DNA of 64,000 nucleotides from G965216255 sp965216255 (GTDB lineage: Bacteria; Bacteroidota; Rhodothermia; Rhodothermales; Bin80): the NCBI GenBank assembly GCA_965216255.1, contig OZ244148.1, forward strand, positions 62,001-126,000. Direction: 5' to 3'. Positions 18,993-28,220 of the stretch are shown here, piece after piece. Below the pieces are notes generated by a model, which was not told where the DNA came from, did no database searches, and was given only the letters and a program-made list of their open reading frames with translations. Position 1 is the first letter of the stretch; every line of letters begins with the position of its first letter. A program made the position numbers and the translations under genes.

Positions 18993-19816
18993 CGTGTTGC
19001 CACTCCTTCCATCTTGCATGCATGCCAGTGCCAGTACCCCGGCGGAAATAGACCGGTGCACGTGTCGTTCTCTTCCCGGTCTACCAGCGGCCTTCCCCAT
19101 GACACCGGAGGGTCGGCTTCCGCATTGCCCTTTTCGAGGCCTGCTCGGCATTCACTGCGCGTTCCGGCCTGCATGCTCGCTAAATCGCCTAAGCGATCCT
19201 TTTGCCAAAGTGCTTCAGTCCATGTTGTTACCTCCATAAACCGCCTTGGTCGCTACCAACTGAAACGACAGCTGTTGCGTGGGATTCGCACCCACAAGGA
19301 AGAAGCGCCTTATCACGGCGCACGGTGTGTGTTGGGTTGTCCGATTTCCCCTCGGGTGCGACGCTTCGCTCCACCAACTCCGCCGCGCGGTCCTCCGCGC
19401 TTTGTTCGCCGGCTTCATCGCTACTATCATCGCATCTGACTCCTCCTCGCCGTTCATCCTCCGCTCGGCAATGCCTTGGCTTTGGCGGCCCCGCCCTAAG
19501 CGCTGGGCAGCGAGGAGGCCTCCCAGGTCCCAACCTTGTACGTACATACGTGCCTGAGTTCTTGGACGCCGCGGAGCCCTCTTGAACCTCACCATAGCGG
19601 TCCAATCAGTTTTGCCTTCAGCCAACATGAGGACTTCGGCACTCCGAACAATGGTCCTTTCGGCGCTCATTAGCTCCGCCCATATGCGCCCCTGCCGACG
19701 CTTCGCCCGTTCCCTCACGAGAACGACCGCACGGCTTGGGGAGAGATATGGATTGGTTATATCCTTTACCACAGAGGACTTACACCTCCTGTACTTGGCC
19801 AGTTAGCCTGGCGCAC

Positions 19817-20043
19817 CGTGTTGCTACTTTCCCCATCTTGCATGCATACCAGTGCCACTACCCCGGCGGAAGTAATCTGGTGCTTGTGTCGTTCTCTTCC
19901 CAGACTACCGGCGGCCTTCCCCTTACCAACGGAGGGTCGGCTTCCGCATTGCATGTTTCGAGGCCTGCTCGGCATTCACTACGCGTTCCGGCCTGCATGC
20001 TCGCTGAATCGCCTAAGCGACCCTTTACCAAAGTGCTTCAGCT
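19817..20043 (-). repeat. 227-nt segment of intron A, left member of a direct duplication
   Basis: This is the partner of 16,714-16,940. It follows the first 102 nt of intron A and precedes the 5' end of B1. In an intact intron A only one of the two would be present. Confidence 0.88.
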
Positions 20044-20145
20044 CATGTTGTTACCTCCATAAACCGCTTTGGCCGCTACTAGCTGGAGCGACAGTTACTA
20101 GGTGGGATTCGCACCCACTAGGGAAAAGCGCCTTATCACGGCGCA

Positions 20146-20236
20146 CGCTGGCGTTCTGCTGAAGCACCGCGGCAAGCTGCGCACGGAAGGTCTCAACATC
20201 CGCAGAAGAGAGGGAGGAATGTGCTTCGGGCTGCAT
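20146..20236 (-). CDS. tnpC: IS66 transposase TnpC, exon 1
   Basis: The first 30 codons start at the ATG at 20,236 (MQPEAHSSLSSADVETF...LQQNAS). The reading frame meets the intron 5' end GTGCG at 20,145 between codons. If unspliced it runs on for about 31 codons of intron sequence to a stop at 20,051. It is the partner of exon 2 at 13,625-15,109. Confidence 0.88.
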
Positions 20237-20299
20237 GATTGTTCAACAACGTCTGCACATGCATTGTTCCCCGTTTCCACATACTATTTATCCCGATTT

Positions 20300-20635
20300 T
20301 CAGCTCTTAACCGCATACCGGCGCCGGTATTTTACGGACTTCAGCGACACTCCCTCCAGTAACATCACCATCTGCGTCCACGTCGGCATATCCTCTTTCG
20401 GCAACTCAAACGTACCCGCTTCAAGCCTTTTGTAAAACAAGGCGAAGCCGTTTCGGTCCCACGAAAGCGCCTTCAGATGGCTCCGCCTCCTGTTGACGAA
20501 CACAAAGATGTCCCCCGACATGGGATCCCGCTTCATGCCGCTTTTCACCAAGGCGCACAGGCCGTCAAAGCTCTTGCGCATGTCGGCCGGCGGCCGGTAA
20601 AAGAAATACCGGTGCGAAGGCCCCAGTCCGATCAT
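20300..20635 (-). CDS. tnpB: IS66 accessory protein TnpB (Orf2)
   Basis: This 111-residue IS66 Orf2 has the family core YRPPADMRKSFDGLCALVK and the tail VFVNRRRSHLKALSWDRNGF. The start overlaps the tnpA stop (ATGA), so the two are translationally coupled. It is required with TnpA and TnpC for transposition of elements such as IS679. This is the only undamaged tnpB in the window. Confidence 0.93.
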   Translation of the reverse strand: MIGLGPSHRYFFYRPPADMRKSFDGLCALVKSGMKRDPMSGDIFVFVNRRRSHLKALSWDRNGFALFYKRLEAGTFELPKEDMPTWTQMVMLLEGVSLKSVKYRRRYAVKS

Positions 20636-20931
20636 GACTGCACCAGCTGCGCCAGGTACGAGGCAGATACCGGCGCCAAGAGGCGCACGCGTATCCCGCC
20701 CGGGTACATGATCTCCACTTGCGCCTCTTCACCTCCCACGGGTCTGCCAATCTCCACAAAGGCGCCGCTGTCCACTGCCGCAGCCTCCAGGCGATACTTC
20801 CGACGCCAGTAAAACAGCTGCCCATACGAGATGCCGCGCTCGGCACAGAACGCTGCAGCGGTCTGGCTGCTTTCTTCATACTGTTCCATGAGCGGAAATA
20901 TTTCTTCCGCCGTACGTCTGGGCTGTCTCAT
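20632..20931 (-). CDS. tnpA: IS66 accessory protein TnpA (Orf1)
   Basis: The 99-residue protein has an N-terminal helix-turn-helix of the IS66 Orf1 type (SQTAAAFCAERGISYGQLFY, WRRKYR) and a short beta-rich tail (MYPGGIRVRLLAPV). It lies 86 bp inside the right IS66 end. It overlaps tnpB by four bases and appears intact. Confidence 0.92.
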   Translation of the reverse strand: MRQPRRTAEEIFPLMEQYEESSQTAAAFCAERGISYGQLFYWRRKYRLEAAAVDSGAFVEIGRPVGGEEAQVEIMYPGGIRVRLLAPVSASYLAQLVQS

Positions 20932-21017
20932 GCCATCCAGGCTTTGAGTCCTCGGGTCTATGAGTAATCTCCCGAGAAATCGTCACCTTATCCAGATGGG
21001 TTTCACCGCACGCTTAC

Positions 21018-21450
21018 GGCGCAGACGCGTACGAATCACCTGCACCAACTGGTAAGCCAGGACCGTGATGAATAGATGGCCCTCCGCGCGCCGGCCTGTG
21101 GAATGATAGATCGGTCGCAGTCCGAGTTCCGACTTCAGGGACCGGAACACCGCTTCCAGATCGGTCAGCATCACATACGTGCGCCAGAGCTCTTCCGCGG
21201 TGAACTCCATCTCGTTGCTGCGCAGGCAATAGACGCCCGGATCGGTCATCAACGCGGGTGCTTTCGGCGTCTTTGTCCACGTGATGGACTGGGCCCGCTT
21301 GCCGTCCTCATCCGTCTCCACTTCTATCTCGTAATGCTGTCCGATGCCGCTGAAGCTCTGCTTCAATCGGCCGATACGTTCCCTTATGAGGTCGATGCGC
21401 TTGTGCGTCTTCGGCCGGGCAAGCCCCTCGGAAAGCTTGCCGAGGGCCTC
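21018..21450 (-). pseudogene. IS1634 copy 1, piece 2 of 4 (transposase)
   Basis: The piece encodes the same part of the transposase as the intact copy (MKQSFSGIGQHYEIEVETDE through YQLVQVIRTRLRQK). It begins with the GGCGCAGA duplication of IS66 copy 1 and ends where intron B-prime starts, at GAGGGCCTC. Joining it to piece 3 at 25,708 gives the uninterrupted IS1634 sequence exactly. Confidence 0.88.
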
Positions 21451-21579
21451 ATCCCGGTAGCCCCCCGGGTTTTCCCCGGGGGCCCCGGACAGATCCGGAC
21501 GTGCGCGCTAACGCATCCGGCTCCTCCCTCGGGTCGCGTGCCACCGCATGACGTTAGAGAGTGGACAGGCCACTCCCAG

Positions 21580-22990
21580 GAGAAACTGCCATATCTTGGG
21601 TCTGTAGAATGCCGCGGCGTATCTTTGTGGAGTACCCATCAATCGCCCTAGACGGGCATATCCGGACTACATCGTATGACAGACTCAACAGAATCCAACG
21701 TACACTCACTGGTTACCCGTGAGGAGGCACTCAGCACCCTGGATGACTTGGTGCGCAGCTCCGCCCGGCGCATGCTTCAGGCAGCGCTCGAGCGGGAAGC
21801 CGACGACTACGTGAATGCCCATGCACACCTGCGGAATGAGCACGGCCACCGAGTCGTCAAACGCAATGGCCACCATCCGCAGAGAGAAATCCTCACGGGT
21901 GCGGGCCCGCTAGCGATCCAGCGGCCCCATATCCGTGACCCTCGAACAGGGCATACCTTCACCAGCGCCATACTGCCGCGCTATATGCGCCGCAGTCCGT
22001 CGATAGATGCACTCATTCCGGCCTTGTACCTGCGGGGAGTTTCGACCAACGACTTTGCTCTGGCCCTGGAGGCCATACTTGGCCCGCAAGCTGGCAACCT
22101 ATCGCCATCGTCAATCAGCCGACTCAAGGGGGCTTGGCTGGAGGAATACCGGCAATGGAATAAGCGGGACTTGACGGGCAAACGGTATGTTTACCTCTGG
22201 GCTGACGGGTTATACTTCAATGTCCGCATGGGAAACGAGCGTCCGTGTATGCTTGTTATTATTGGAGTTACGCCCGATGGAAGGAAAGAACTCGTAGGAC
22301 TTCTGGACGGAGAGCGGGAAAGCAGGCTGTCCTGGAAGGAGCTATTGTTGGATATCAAACAACGAGGCTTGGACGTAGCGCCTAAGGCTGCCACAGCAGA
22401 CGGAGGCCTAGGCTTCTGGGCTGCGTTAGAAGAAGTATATCCCTCCACGCTACAACAGCGATGCTGGGTGCACAAGACAGCCAACGTGCTCAATAAGCTG
22501 CCCAAGAAGCTGCAGGGGTCTGCGAAAGAGAGGCTCCGTGGCATCTATACGGCACCGTCCAGGAAGGATGCCCTGAAGGCACTCGATACCTTCGAGAATC
22601 TCTTCGGAGGCGCCTACGAGAAGGCCGTCACCTGTCTGCGCAAGGATCAAGAGGAGCTCTTAACCTTCTACCAGTTCCCGCCCGAACACTGGGTTCATCT
22701 TCGGACTTCGAATCCCATTGAGTCCACGTTTGCGACCGTACGAAAACGTACACGGCAAACCAAGGGATGCGGCAGCCGGGACGCGACACTGATGATGGTT
22801 TACAAACTAACCCGGGAAGCGGAGAAACGCTGGCGGAGGCTGACTGGATCGCAGCTGCTCATCCGTGTGCTGGAAACAACCCCACAAGAGTACAGCGTAG
22901 AAGTAGACAAACAAGCCGCCTAATTCTAATTCCACAATTCCACAATCCCATGCCGCGGCATTCTACAGACCCAAGATATGGCAGTTTCTC
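21580..22990 (+). mobile_element. IS256-family element, copy 2 (1411 bp)
   Basis: The ends are GAGAAACTG...CAGTTTCTC. A perfect 9-bp target duplication, CACTCCCAG, lies at 21,571-21,579 and 22,991-22,999. The element sits inside intron B-prime, so it inserted after that intron did. Confidence 0.95.
21676..22923 (+). CDS. IS256-family transposase, copy 2
   Basis: This 415-residue transposase is identical to copy 1 except for a few changes (NEHGH for NEQGH, QGSAKE for QGAAKE, FENLFGG for FEELFGG). All DDE motifs are present and no break is visible, so it is a possible active source of transposase. Confidence 0.96.
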   Translation: MTDSTESNVHSLVTREEALSTLDDLVRSSARRMLQAALEREADDYVNAHAHLRNEHGHRVVKRNGHHPQREILTGAGPLAIQRPHIRDPRTGHTFTSAILPRYMRRSPSIDALIPALYLRGVSTNDFALALEAILGPQAGNLSPSSISRLKGAWLEEYRQWNKRDLTGKRYVYLWADGLYFNVRMGNERPCMLVIIGVTPDGRKELVGLLDGERESRLSWKELLLDIKQRGLDVAPKAATADGGLGFWAALEEVYPSTLQQRCWVHKTANVLNKLPKKLQGSAKERLRGIYTAPSRKDALKALDTFENLFGGAYEKAVTCLRKDQEELLTFYQFPPEHWVHLRTSNPIESTFATVRKRTRQTKGCGSRDATLMMVYKLTREAEKRWRRLTGSQLLIRVLETTPQEYSVEVDKQAA

Positions 22991-23464
22991 CACTCCCAGC
23001 CGTAACCGGTCCATCCCCTGTGACACGCAAAGCCCGGCCCTGTGTCCGGAACGTGCAGGGATCTGCGGTTTCCCCTTGGGTGCGGTCCTTCGCTCCACCA
23101 ACTCCGCCATGTGGTCATCCACACTTTGTTCGTCGGCTTCACAGCTAATACTACCGCATCTGACTTCTCTCCGCCGTTCGTCCATTGATCGGCTACTGCC
23201 TTCGCTTTGGCGGCCCCGCCCTTGGCGCTGAGCAGCGGAGAGACCTCTCAGGTCCCAACCTCGTACGTACATGCGTGCGTGGGTTCTCGGACGCCGCAGA
23301 GCCCTCCCGCACCTCACCAAAGCGGTGCAAGCAGTGTTGCCTTCAGCAATCGAGAATGCTTCGGCACTCTGAACCACGAATTTTTCGGCGCTCAATAGCC
23401 CTACCCACATGCGCCCCTGCCGACGCTTCGCCCATTCCCTCGCGGGAATGACCGCACGGCTCGG

Positions 23465-25626
23465 CCCAAGTTTACCATTGTGCTTCATAACAGGTTGTAA
23501 AGTAGAGACTTGAAAATTGTTCTGGCACAACAAATGGCCACCAAGTGAGGTTTTATGCCTTAGGTCATATGATCGTCTTGTGCATGGCCAAGGGCAGTGG
23601 ATCGATGCACAAGGCATCGTAAATGGCCCTTAGTTCCATATCCGGCTGCGAGCTGGTGCGGACATGGAGTGTGCGTGCGTCCTTGCGCTCGAAGATGCTG
23701 GTCGTGCGAACCTGACGACGAAGGATCCTCCTGAGTGTCGTCCAGCTGAAGCGTAGTCCTTTCTGGCGCAGACGCGTACGAATCACCTGCACCAACTGGT
23801 AAGCCAGGACCGTGATGAATAGATGGCCCTCCGCGCGCCGGCCTGTGGAATGGTAGATCGGTCGCAGTCCGAGTTCCGACTTCAGGGACCGAAACACCGC
23901 TTCCAGATCGGTCAGCATCACATACGTGCGCCAGAGCTCTTCCGCGGTGAACTCCATCTCGTTGCTGCGCAGGCAATAGACGCCCGGATCGGTCATTATC
24001 GTGCCCGCTTTCGGCGTCTTTGTCCACGTGATAGACTGGGCCCGCTTGCCGTCCTCATCCGTCTCCACTTCTATCTCGTAATGCTGTCCGATGCCGCTGA
24101 AGCTCTGCTTCAATCGGCCGATACGTTCCCTTATGAGGTCGATGCGCTTGTGCGTCTTCGGCCGGGCAAGCCCCTCGGAAAGCTTGCCGAGGGCCTCCTC
24201 GAATCTTTCCGCTTTCTGCTTCACCTTGGCCTCTTCCATCGCCATGCGGGACCGGGATCGGCAACAGAGCCGTACCTCGTCGTCTGCCTCCTCCCGGTAC
24301 ACCTCGACGTCACTGCCCGAGGCCGTCTGAAGAGCCTCGGCCTGCTGCTCATCAAAATGCTTCCTGCGCTCTCTTGATACCACGATGTAGCGGTAGCCCT
24401 CCTCTCGCAGCCAGTCTATGCGGTCCTGTGTGGCAATGCCCCGATCCATCACCACACGTGCGTTCTTGGGCGTCTCCAGGGACTCCAGCATCTCCTTGAG
24501 CGTGGACGCTTCGTTTACGTTGCCCTTGAAGACTTGGCTACGACGCACGAACCCGCTGCCGTCCACTACAAGAGCCAGCGTGAGCAGCACGCAGTCACTG
24601 CGACGCTCCTTCGAGCGTCCGTACTTGGCCTTGTCGATGCTCTTGCCACTGCCTTCCAGGAAGCTGTTGGTCAGATCATAGAGCGCGATCGTGGGCTCCA
24701 GATCAAACAGGTCCAGCGCCCGTGCAAAGAGGTGGTCCTCTATGGCCTTGCGGTGTTTGTGCAGCATGTCGCTGGCCCGGTACAGCTGCATGTCGGCCAT
24801 CTTCTCGAAGTTGCAGCCCAGAAACTCGTCCAGGCCACTGGCAGAGGCCAGCCAACGCTTCGTGGCATGTTCGCTGGCCGGCTCGGCCAGACGGCCTATG
24901 ATGGAGCCCGTGGCCGCATGCCGGAGGCCTCGCGTGATGCCAAGCTTCTCGAAGAGCTCATCCATGCCCAACTGCTCCATGGCCCAGAGCCCCACATGTT
25001 CTACACCCACCGTGCGGGGCCGGACCGTTTTGAGCGAGTGGACATCCACATGGTGCCATTCGCGCGGCGGCGTCTCGCCCTTGCCCTCGGTCACGGCTAC
25101 CGCCTTGCGCGCACTCAAAAGTTCTGCAATGCGGTGGGCCTCCTCTTCCACGACGGCAGGAACGCCCATGGGTACGAGCTGGCCCTTGAGCAGTGCCTCA
25201 ATCCGGTTGCAGAGCGCACGCCAGTAGCGTTTGTCGATGCGGAAGTGGGCACCGAGATTGAGCAGGGTCTTCTGCCGGACCTTGCCCTCTATGCGTTCGC
25301 CGTGGCAGAGCCGAAAGGAATAGTAGCGTGTAGCGTTGTCGGTGGTATGGGTAAGCGATCGTCGGATATACATAGGGGGAAGATAGGGCCGGGAACCACT
25401 GCCCGCAATAGCCATCCATAATTTATGGCACAACATTCGTATTCCAGCTTCTGTGAATCTCAAAAATGGTGCGTTGGTGGGATCTTGTGGGGTTCTGGTG
25501 GGGCCAAGCACCAGAAATTCCGGCAAAACAGGCCTCAAGTGGGGGCTCATCCCTAAAAAGCTCTCGAAATAATTAACTGCGATTATTGCCGACCTTCAAA
25601 TTCAGCCGCCAAATGGTAAAGATGGG
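23465..25626 (-). mobile_element. IS1634-family element, copy 2 (2162 bp)
   Basis: The left end is CCCAAGTTTACCATT and the right end is the complement of CCCATCTTTACCATT. The 4-bp duplication TCGG lies at 23,461-23,464 and 25,627-25,630. The element is inserted in intron B-prime. It is almost identical to copy 3 apart from a 6-bp difference in the transposase gene. Confidence 0.92.
23565..25373 (-). CDS. IS1634-family transposase, copy 2
   Basis: This 602-residue transposase starts at the ATG at 25,373 (MYIRRSLTHTTDNATRYYSF); the frame is open further upstream, but that part lies outside the conserved protein. A catalytic aspartate is in VVMDRGIATQDRIDWL. Downstream is the family block SNEMEFTAEELWRTYVMLTD with FRSLKSELGLRPIYHST. 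It differs from copy 3 by lacking two residues (QLVPMG instead of QLELVPMG). It is intact. Confidence 0.93.
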   Translation of the reverse strand: MYIRRSLTHTTDNATRYYSFRLCHGERIEGKVRQKTLLNLGAHFRIDKRYWRALCNRIEALLKGQLVPMGVPAVVEEEAHRIAELLSARKAVAVTEGKGETPPREWHHVDVHSLKTVRPRTVGVEHVGLWAMEQLGMDELFEKLGITRGLRHAATGSIIGRLAEPASEHATKRWLASASGLDEFLGCNFEKMADMQLYRASDMLHKHRKAIEDHLFARALDLFDLEPTIALYDLTNSFLEGSGKSIDKAKYGRSKERRSDCVLLTLALVVDGSGFVRRSQVFKGNVNEASTLKEMLESLETPKNARVVMDRGIATQDRIDWLREEGYRYIVVSRERRKHFDEQQAEALQTASGSDVEVYREEADDEVRLCCRSRSRMAMEEAKVKQKAERFEEALGKLSEGLARPKTHKRIDLIRERIGRLKQSFSGIGQHYEIEVETDEDGKRAQSITWTKTPKAGTIMTDPGVYCLRSNEMEFTAEELWRTYVMLTDLEAVFRSLKSELGLRPIYHSTGRRAEGHLFITVLAYQLVQVIRTRLRQKGLRFSWTTLRRILRRQVRTTSIFERKDARTLHVRTSSQPDMELRAIYDALCIDPLPLAMHKTII

Positions 25627-25707
25627 TCGGGAAATGATGTGGATCGGTTACTTCCTTGATCATAGAGGACTTCCACCTCCTGTACTTGGCCAGTTGGCCT
25701 GACGCAC

Positions 25708-26109
25708 CTCGAATCTTTCCGCTTTCTGCCTCACCTTGGCCTCTTCCATCGCCATGCGGGACCGGGATCGGCAACAGAGCCGCACCTCGTCGTCTGCCTC
25801 CTCCCGGTACACCTCTACGTCACTGCCCGAGGCCGTCTGAAGAGCCTCGGCCTGCTGCTCATCAAAATGCTTCCTGCGCTCTCTTGATACCACAATGTAG
25901 CGGTAGCCCTCCTCTCGCAGCCAGTCTATGCGGTCCTGTGTGGCAATGCCCCGATCCATCACCACACGTGCGTTCTTGGGCGTCTCCAGGGACTCCAGCA
26001 TCTCCTTGAGCGTGGACGCTTCGTTTACGTTGCCCTTGAAGATCTGGCTACGACGCACGAACCCGCTGCCGCGCGTTACAAGAGCCAGCGTGAGCAGCAC
26101 GCAGTCACT
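25708..26109 (-). pseudogene. IS1634 copy 1, piece 3 of 4 (transposase)
   Basis: The piece encodes SDCVLLTLALVTRGSGFVRR through KVRQKAERFE, the central catalytic part with VVMDRGIATQDRIDWL. It ends at the 5' end of intron B-prime on one side and the 5' end of intron C-prime on the other. Its right edge CAGTCACT joins to GCGACGCTCC of piece 4 exactly as in the intact copies. Confidence 0.88.
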
Positions 26110-26768
26110 GTGCGCCGTGGAAAGGCGCTTCTTCCTTGTGGGTGCGAATCCCACTCAATATCTGTCGTTCCAATTGGTAGCGGCCAAAGCGATTCATGGA
26201 GGTAACGATATGGATTGAAGCACTTTGGTAAAAGGATCACATTGGTGATTCAGCGAGCATGCAGGCCGGAACGCGCAGTGAATGCTGAGCAGGCCTCGAA
26301 ACATGCAATGCGGAAGCCGACCCTCCGGTGACAAGGGGAAGGCCGCTGATAGTCCGGGAAGTGAACGACACGTGCACCGGGCTATTTCCGCCGGGGTACT
26401 GGCACTGGCATGCATGCAAGATGGAAGGGGTAGCAACACGGGAAGCCCTGTCGGCGGTGCAGCACACACCAACCGGAAGCCCGCAAGGGTCAGGCCGGAC
26501 CGAGAGGGTGGCGGAGTGGCCCGTAGTACCGTAGAGACGGGGTAATGCCCGTGGAGGAAAGGGGCCGCAGGTGCGGAGCGATGTTCGTAGAGGGAAAGGC
26601 CACGGCATTGGCAGAGACCTACTAAACCGGTAAATGGTCGGAGACCTCGGCGGCATCACATGCGAAAGTGAAGGAGCCATGTGGCATGCCAGGCACGCCA
26701 CGGGGTGCTATCAGGGCGTAAACAGGCCTGATGGCCAACGGACTCAAGGCATGGAGTGGAAACAGGGA

Positions 26769-28179
26769 GAGAAACTGCCATATCTTGGGTCTGTAGAATG
26801 CCGCGGCATGGGATTGTGGAATTGTGGAATTAGAATTAGGCGGCTTGTTTGTCTACTTCTACGCTGTACTCTTGTGGGGTTGTTTCCAGCACACGGATGA
26901 GCAGCTGCGATCCAGTCAGCCTCCGCCAGCGTTTCTCCGCTTCCCGGGTTAGTTTGTAAACCATCATCAGTGTCGCGTCCCGGCTGCCGCATCCCTTGGT
27001 TTGCCGTGTACGTTTTCGTACGGTCGCAAACGTGGACTCAATGGGATTCGAAGTCCGAAGATGAACCCAGTGTTCGGGCGGGAACTGGTAGAAGGTTAAG
27101 AGCTCCTCTTGATCCTTGCGCAGACAGGTGACGGCCTTCTCGTAGGCGCCTCCGAAGAGATTCTCGAAGGTATCGAGTGCCTTCAGGGCATCCTTCCTGG
27201 ACGGTGCCGTATAGATGCCACGGAGCCTCTCTTTCGCAGACCCCTGCAGCTTCTTGGGCAGCTTATTGAGCACGTTGGCTGTCTTGTGCACCCAGCATCG
27301 CTGTTGTAGCGTGGAGGGATATACTTCTTCTAACGCAGCCCAGAAGCCTAGGCCTCCGTCTGCTGTGGCAGCCTTAGGCGCTACGTCCAAGCCTCGTTGT
27401 TTGATATCCAACAATAGCTCCTTCCAGGACAGCCTGCTTTCCCGCTCTCCGTCCAGAAGTCCTACGAGTTCTTTCCTTCCATCGGGCGTAACTCCAATAA
27501 TAACAAGCATACACGGGCGCTCGTTTCCCATGCGAACATGGAAGTATAACCCGTCAGCCCAGAGGTAAACATACCGTTTGCCCGTCAAGTCCCGCTTATT
27601 CCATTGCCGGTATTCCTCCAGCCAAGCCCCCTTGAGTCGGCTGATTGACGATGGCGATAGGTTGCCAGCTTGCGGGCCAAGTATGGCCTCCAGGGCCAGA
27701 GCAAAGTCGTTGGTCGAAACTCCCCGCAGGTACAAGGCCGGAATGAGTGCATCTATCGACGGACTGCGGCGCATATAGCGCGGCAGTATGGCGCTGGTGA
27801 AGGTATGCCCTGTTCGAGGGTCACGGATATGGGGCCGCTGGATCGCTAGCGGGCCCGCACCCGTGAGGATTTCTCTCTGCGGATGGTGGCCATTGCGTTT
27901 GACGACTCGGTGGCCGTGCTCATTCCGCAGGTGTGCATGGGCATTCACGTAGTCGTCGGCTTCCCGCTCGAGCGCTGCCTGAAGCATGCGCCGGGCGGAG
28001 CTGCGCACCAAGTCATCCAGGGTGCTGAGTGCCTCCTCACGGGTAACCAGTGAGTGTACGTTGGATTCTGTTGAGTCTGTCATACGATGTAGTCCGGATA
28101 TGCCCGTCTAGGGCGATTGATGGGTACTCCACAAAGATACGCCGCGGCATTCTACAGACCCAAGATATGGCAGTTTCTC
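26769..28179 (-). mobile_element. IS256-family element, copy 3 (1411 bp)
   Basis: The inverted repeats are the same as in copies 1 and 2. A perfect 9-bp duplication, AAACAGGGA, lies at 26,760-26,768 and 28,180-28,188. It is inserted in intron C-prime. Confidence 0.95.
26836..28083 (-). CDS. IS256-family transposase, copy 3
   Basis: The 415-residue protein matches copy 2 except for one residue seen (FHVRMGNE instead of FNVRMGNE). The DDE motifs are intact. It is transcribed opposite to copies 1, 2 and 4, so recombination between it and the others would invert the DNA between them. Confidence 0.96.
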   Translation of the reverse strand: MTDSTESNVHSLVTREEALSTLDDLVRSSARRMLQAALEREADDYVNAHAHLRNEHGHRVVKRNGHHPQREILTGAGPLAIQRPHIRDPRTGHTFTSAILPRYMRRSPSIDALIPALYLRGVSTNDFALALEAILGPQAGNLSPSSISRLKGAWLEEYRQWNKRDLTGKRYVYLWADGLYFHVRMGNERPCMLVIIGVTPDGRKELVGLLDGERESRLSWKELLLDIKQRGLDVAPKAATADGGLGFWAALEEVYPSTLQQRCWVHKTANVLNKLPKKLQGSAKERLRGIYTAPSRKDALKALDTFENLFGGAYEKAVTCLRKDQEELLTFYQFPPEHWVHLRTSNPIESTFATVRKRTRQTKGCGSRDATLMMVYKLTREAEKRWRRLTGSQLLIRVLETTPQEYSVEVDKQAA

Positions 28180-28220
28180 AAACAGGGACCGTGCTAGTCT
28201 ATGAACAGGAGAAGCTCCAT

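Larger units (their letters stand above)
17117..19323 (-). ncRNA. Group II intron C (ORF-less, 878 nt) interrupted by intron B2
   Basis: The 5' end GTGCGCCGTGATAAGG reads down from 19,323 and the 3' end GCCGACTCTAC finishes at 17,117. Domain V is visible as AGCCGGGTGCGGTAGTGCCG near 17,220-17,260. Removing it rejoins intron B1 between ACACC and GGACGC, matching the uninterrupted B2 sequence with one base difference. Without B2 its length is 878 nt, exactly that of the copy at 26,110-30,581 after its IS elements are removed. It is related to intron A but has lost the maturase gene. Confidence 0.85.
16941..19816 (-). ncRNA. Group II intron B1 (ORF-less, 669 nt) interrupted by intron C
   Basis: The 5' end GTGCGCCAGGCTAACTGG reads down from 19,816, and the 3' end CTACCGCGAT finishes at 16,941. 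Without intron C the length is 669 nt, the same as B2. A domain V-like hairpin is AGCCGGATGC...CCGGATCT near 16,980-17,015. The upstream flank (GCAACACG) and downstream flank (AGCTGAAG) come from two different places in intron A, so B1 looks like a recombinant of two B insertions. No reading frame of known type occurs in it. Confidence 0.82.
15110..20145 (-). ncRNA. Group II intron A (outermost, maturase-encoding) containing four further introns
   Basis: The 5' end is GTGCGCCGTGATAAGG, reading down from 20,145 (GTGYG consensus). The 3' end is CCGTCGACTCTAC, ending at 15,110. A domain V-like hairpin (AGCCGGATGCGG...CCGGTTT) lies near 15,170-15,205. The ends fall exactly between two adjacent tnpC bases with no duplication, as expected for retrohoming. 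Without B1 and a 227-nt duplication the intron is 1933 nt. It lies in the sense orientation of tnpC, so splicing could restore the gene. Everything from 16,941 to 19,816 is inserted intron sequence. Confidence 0.88.
13507..21017 (-). mobile_element. IS66-family element, copy 1, interrupted by the nested intron tract
   Basis: The element starts with GTAAGCGTCCGGTGA at 13,507 and ends with the complement of GTAAGCGTGCGGTGAAACCC at 21,017. The 8-bp duplication GGCGCAGA flanks it (13,499-13,506 and 21,018-21,025), as IS66 elements make. The order is tnpA, tnpB, tnpC on the minus strand. Without the 5036-bp intron tract at 15,110-20,145 it would be about 2475 bp, normal for IS66. It is the only IS66 copy in the window with both ends and complete genes. 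Confidence 0.92.
21451..25707 (-). ncRNA. Group II intron B-prime (ORF-less, about 671 nt) carrying IS256 copy 2 and IS1634 copy 2
   Basis: The 5' end GTGCGTCAGGCCAACTGG reads down from 25,707, and the 3' end CTACCGGGAT finishes at 21,451. Native intron sequence remains at 21,451-21,579 (with domain V), 22,991-23,464 and 25,627-25,707. Subtracting the two IS elements and their duplications leaves 671 nt, close to the 669 nt of B1 and B2. It is inserted in sense orientation in the transposase of IS1634 copy 1, with exact rejoining of GATTCGAG and GAGGCCCTC. Confidence 0.83.

Noticed and set aside
26100..26770. Intron C-prime as a spliceable interruption of IS1634
   Set aside because: It is in plus orientation while the transposase is on the minus strand, so splicing cannot join the transposase exons.
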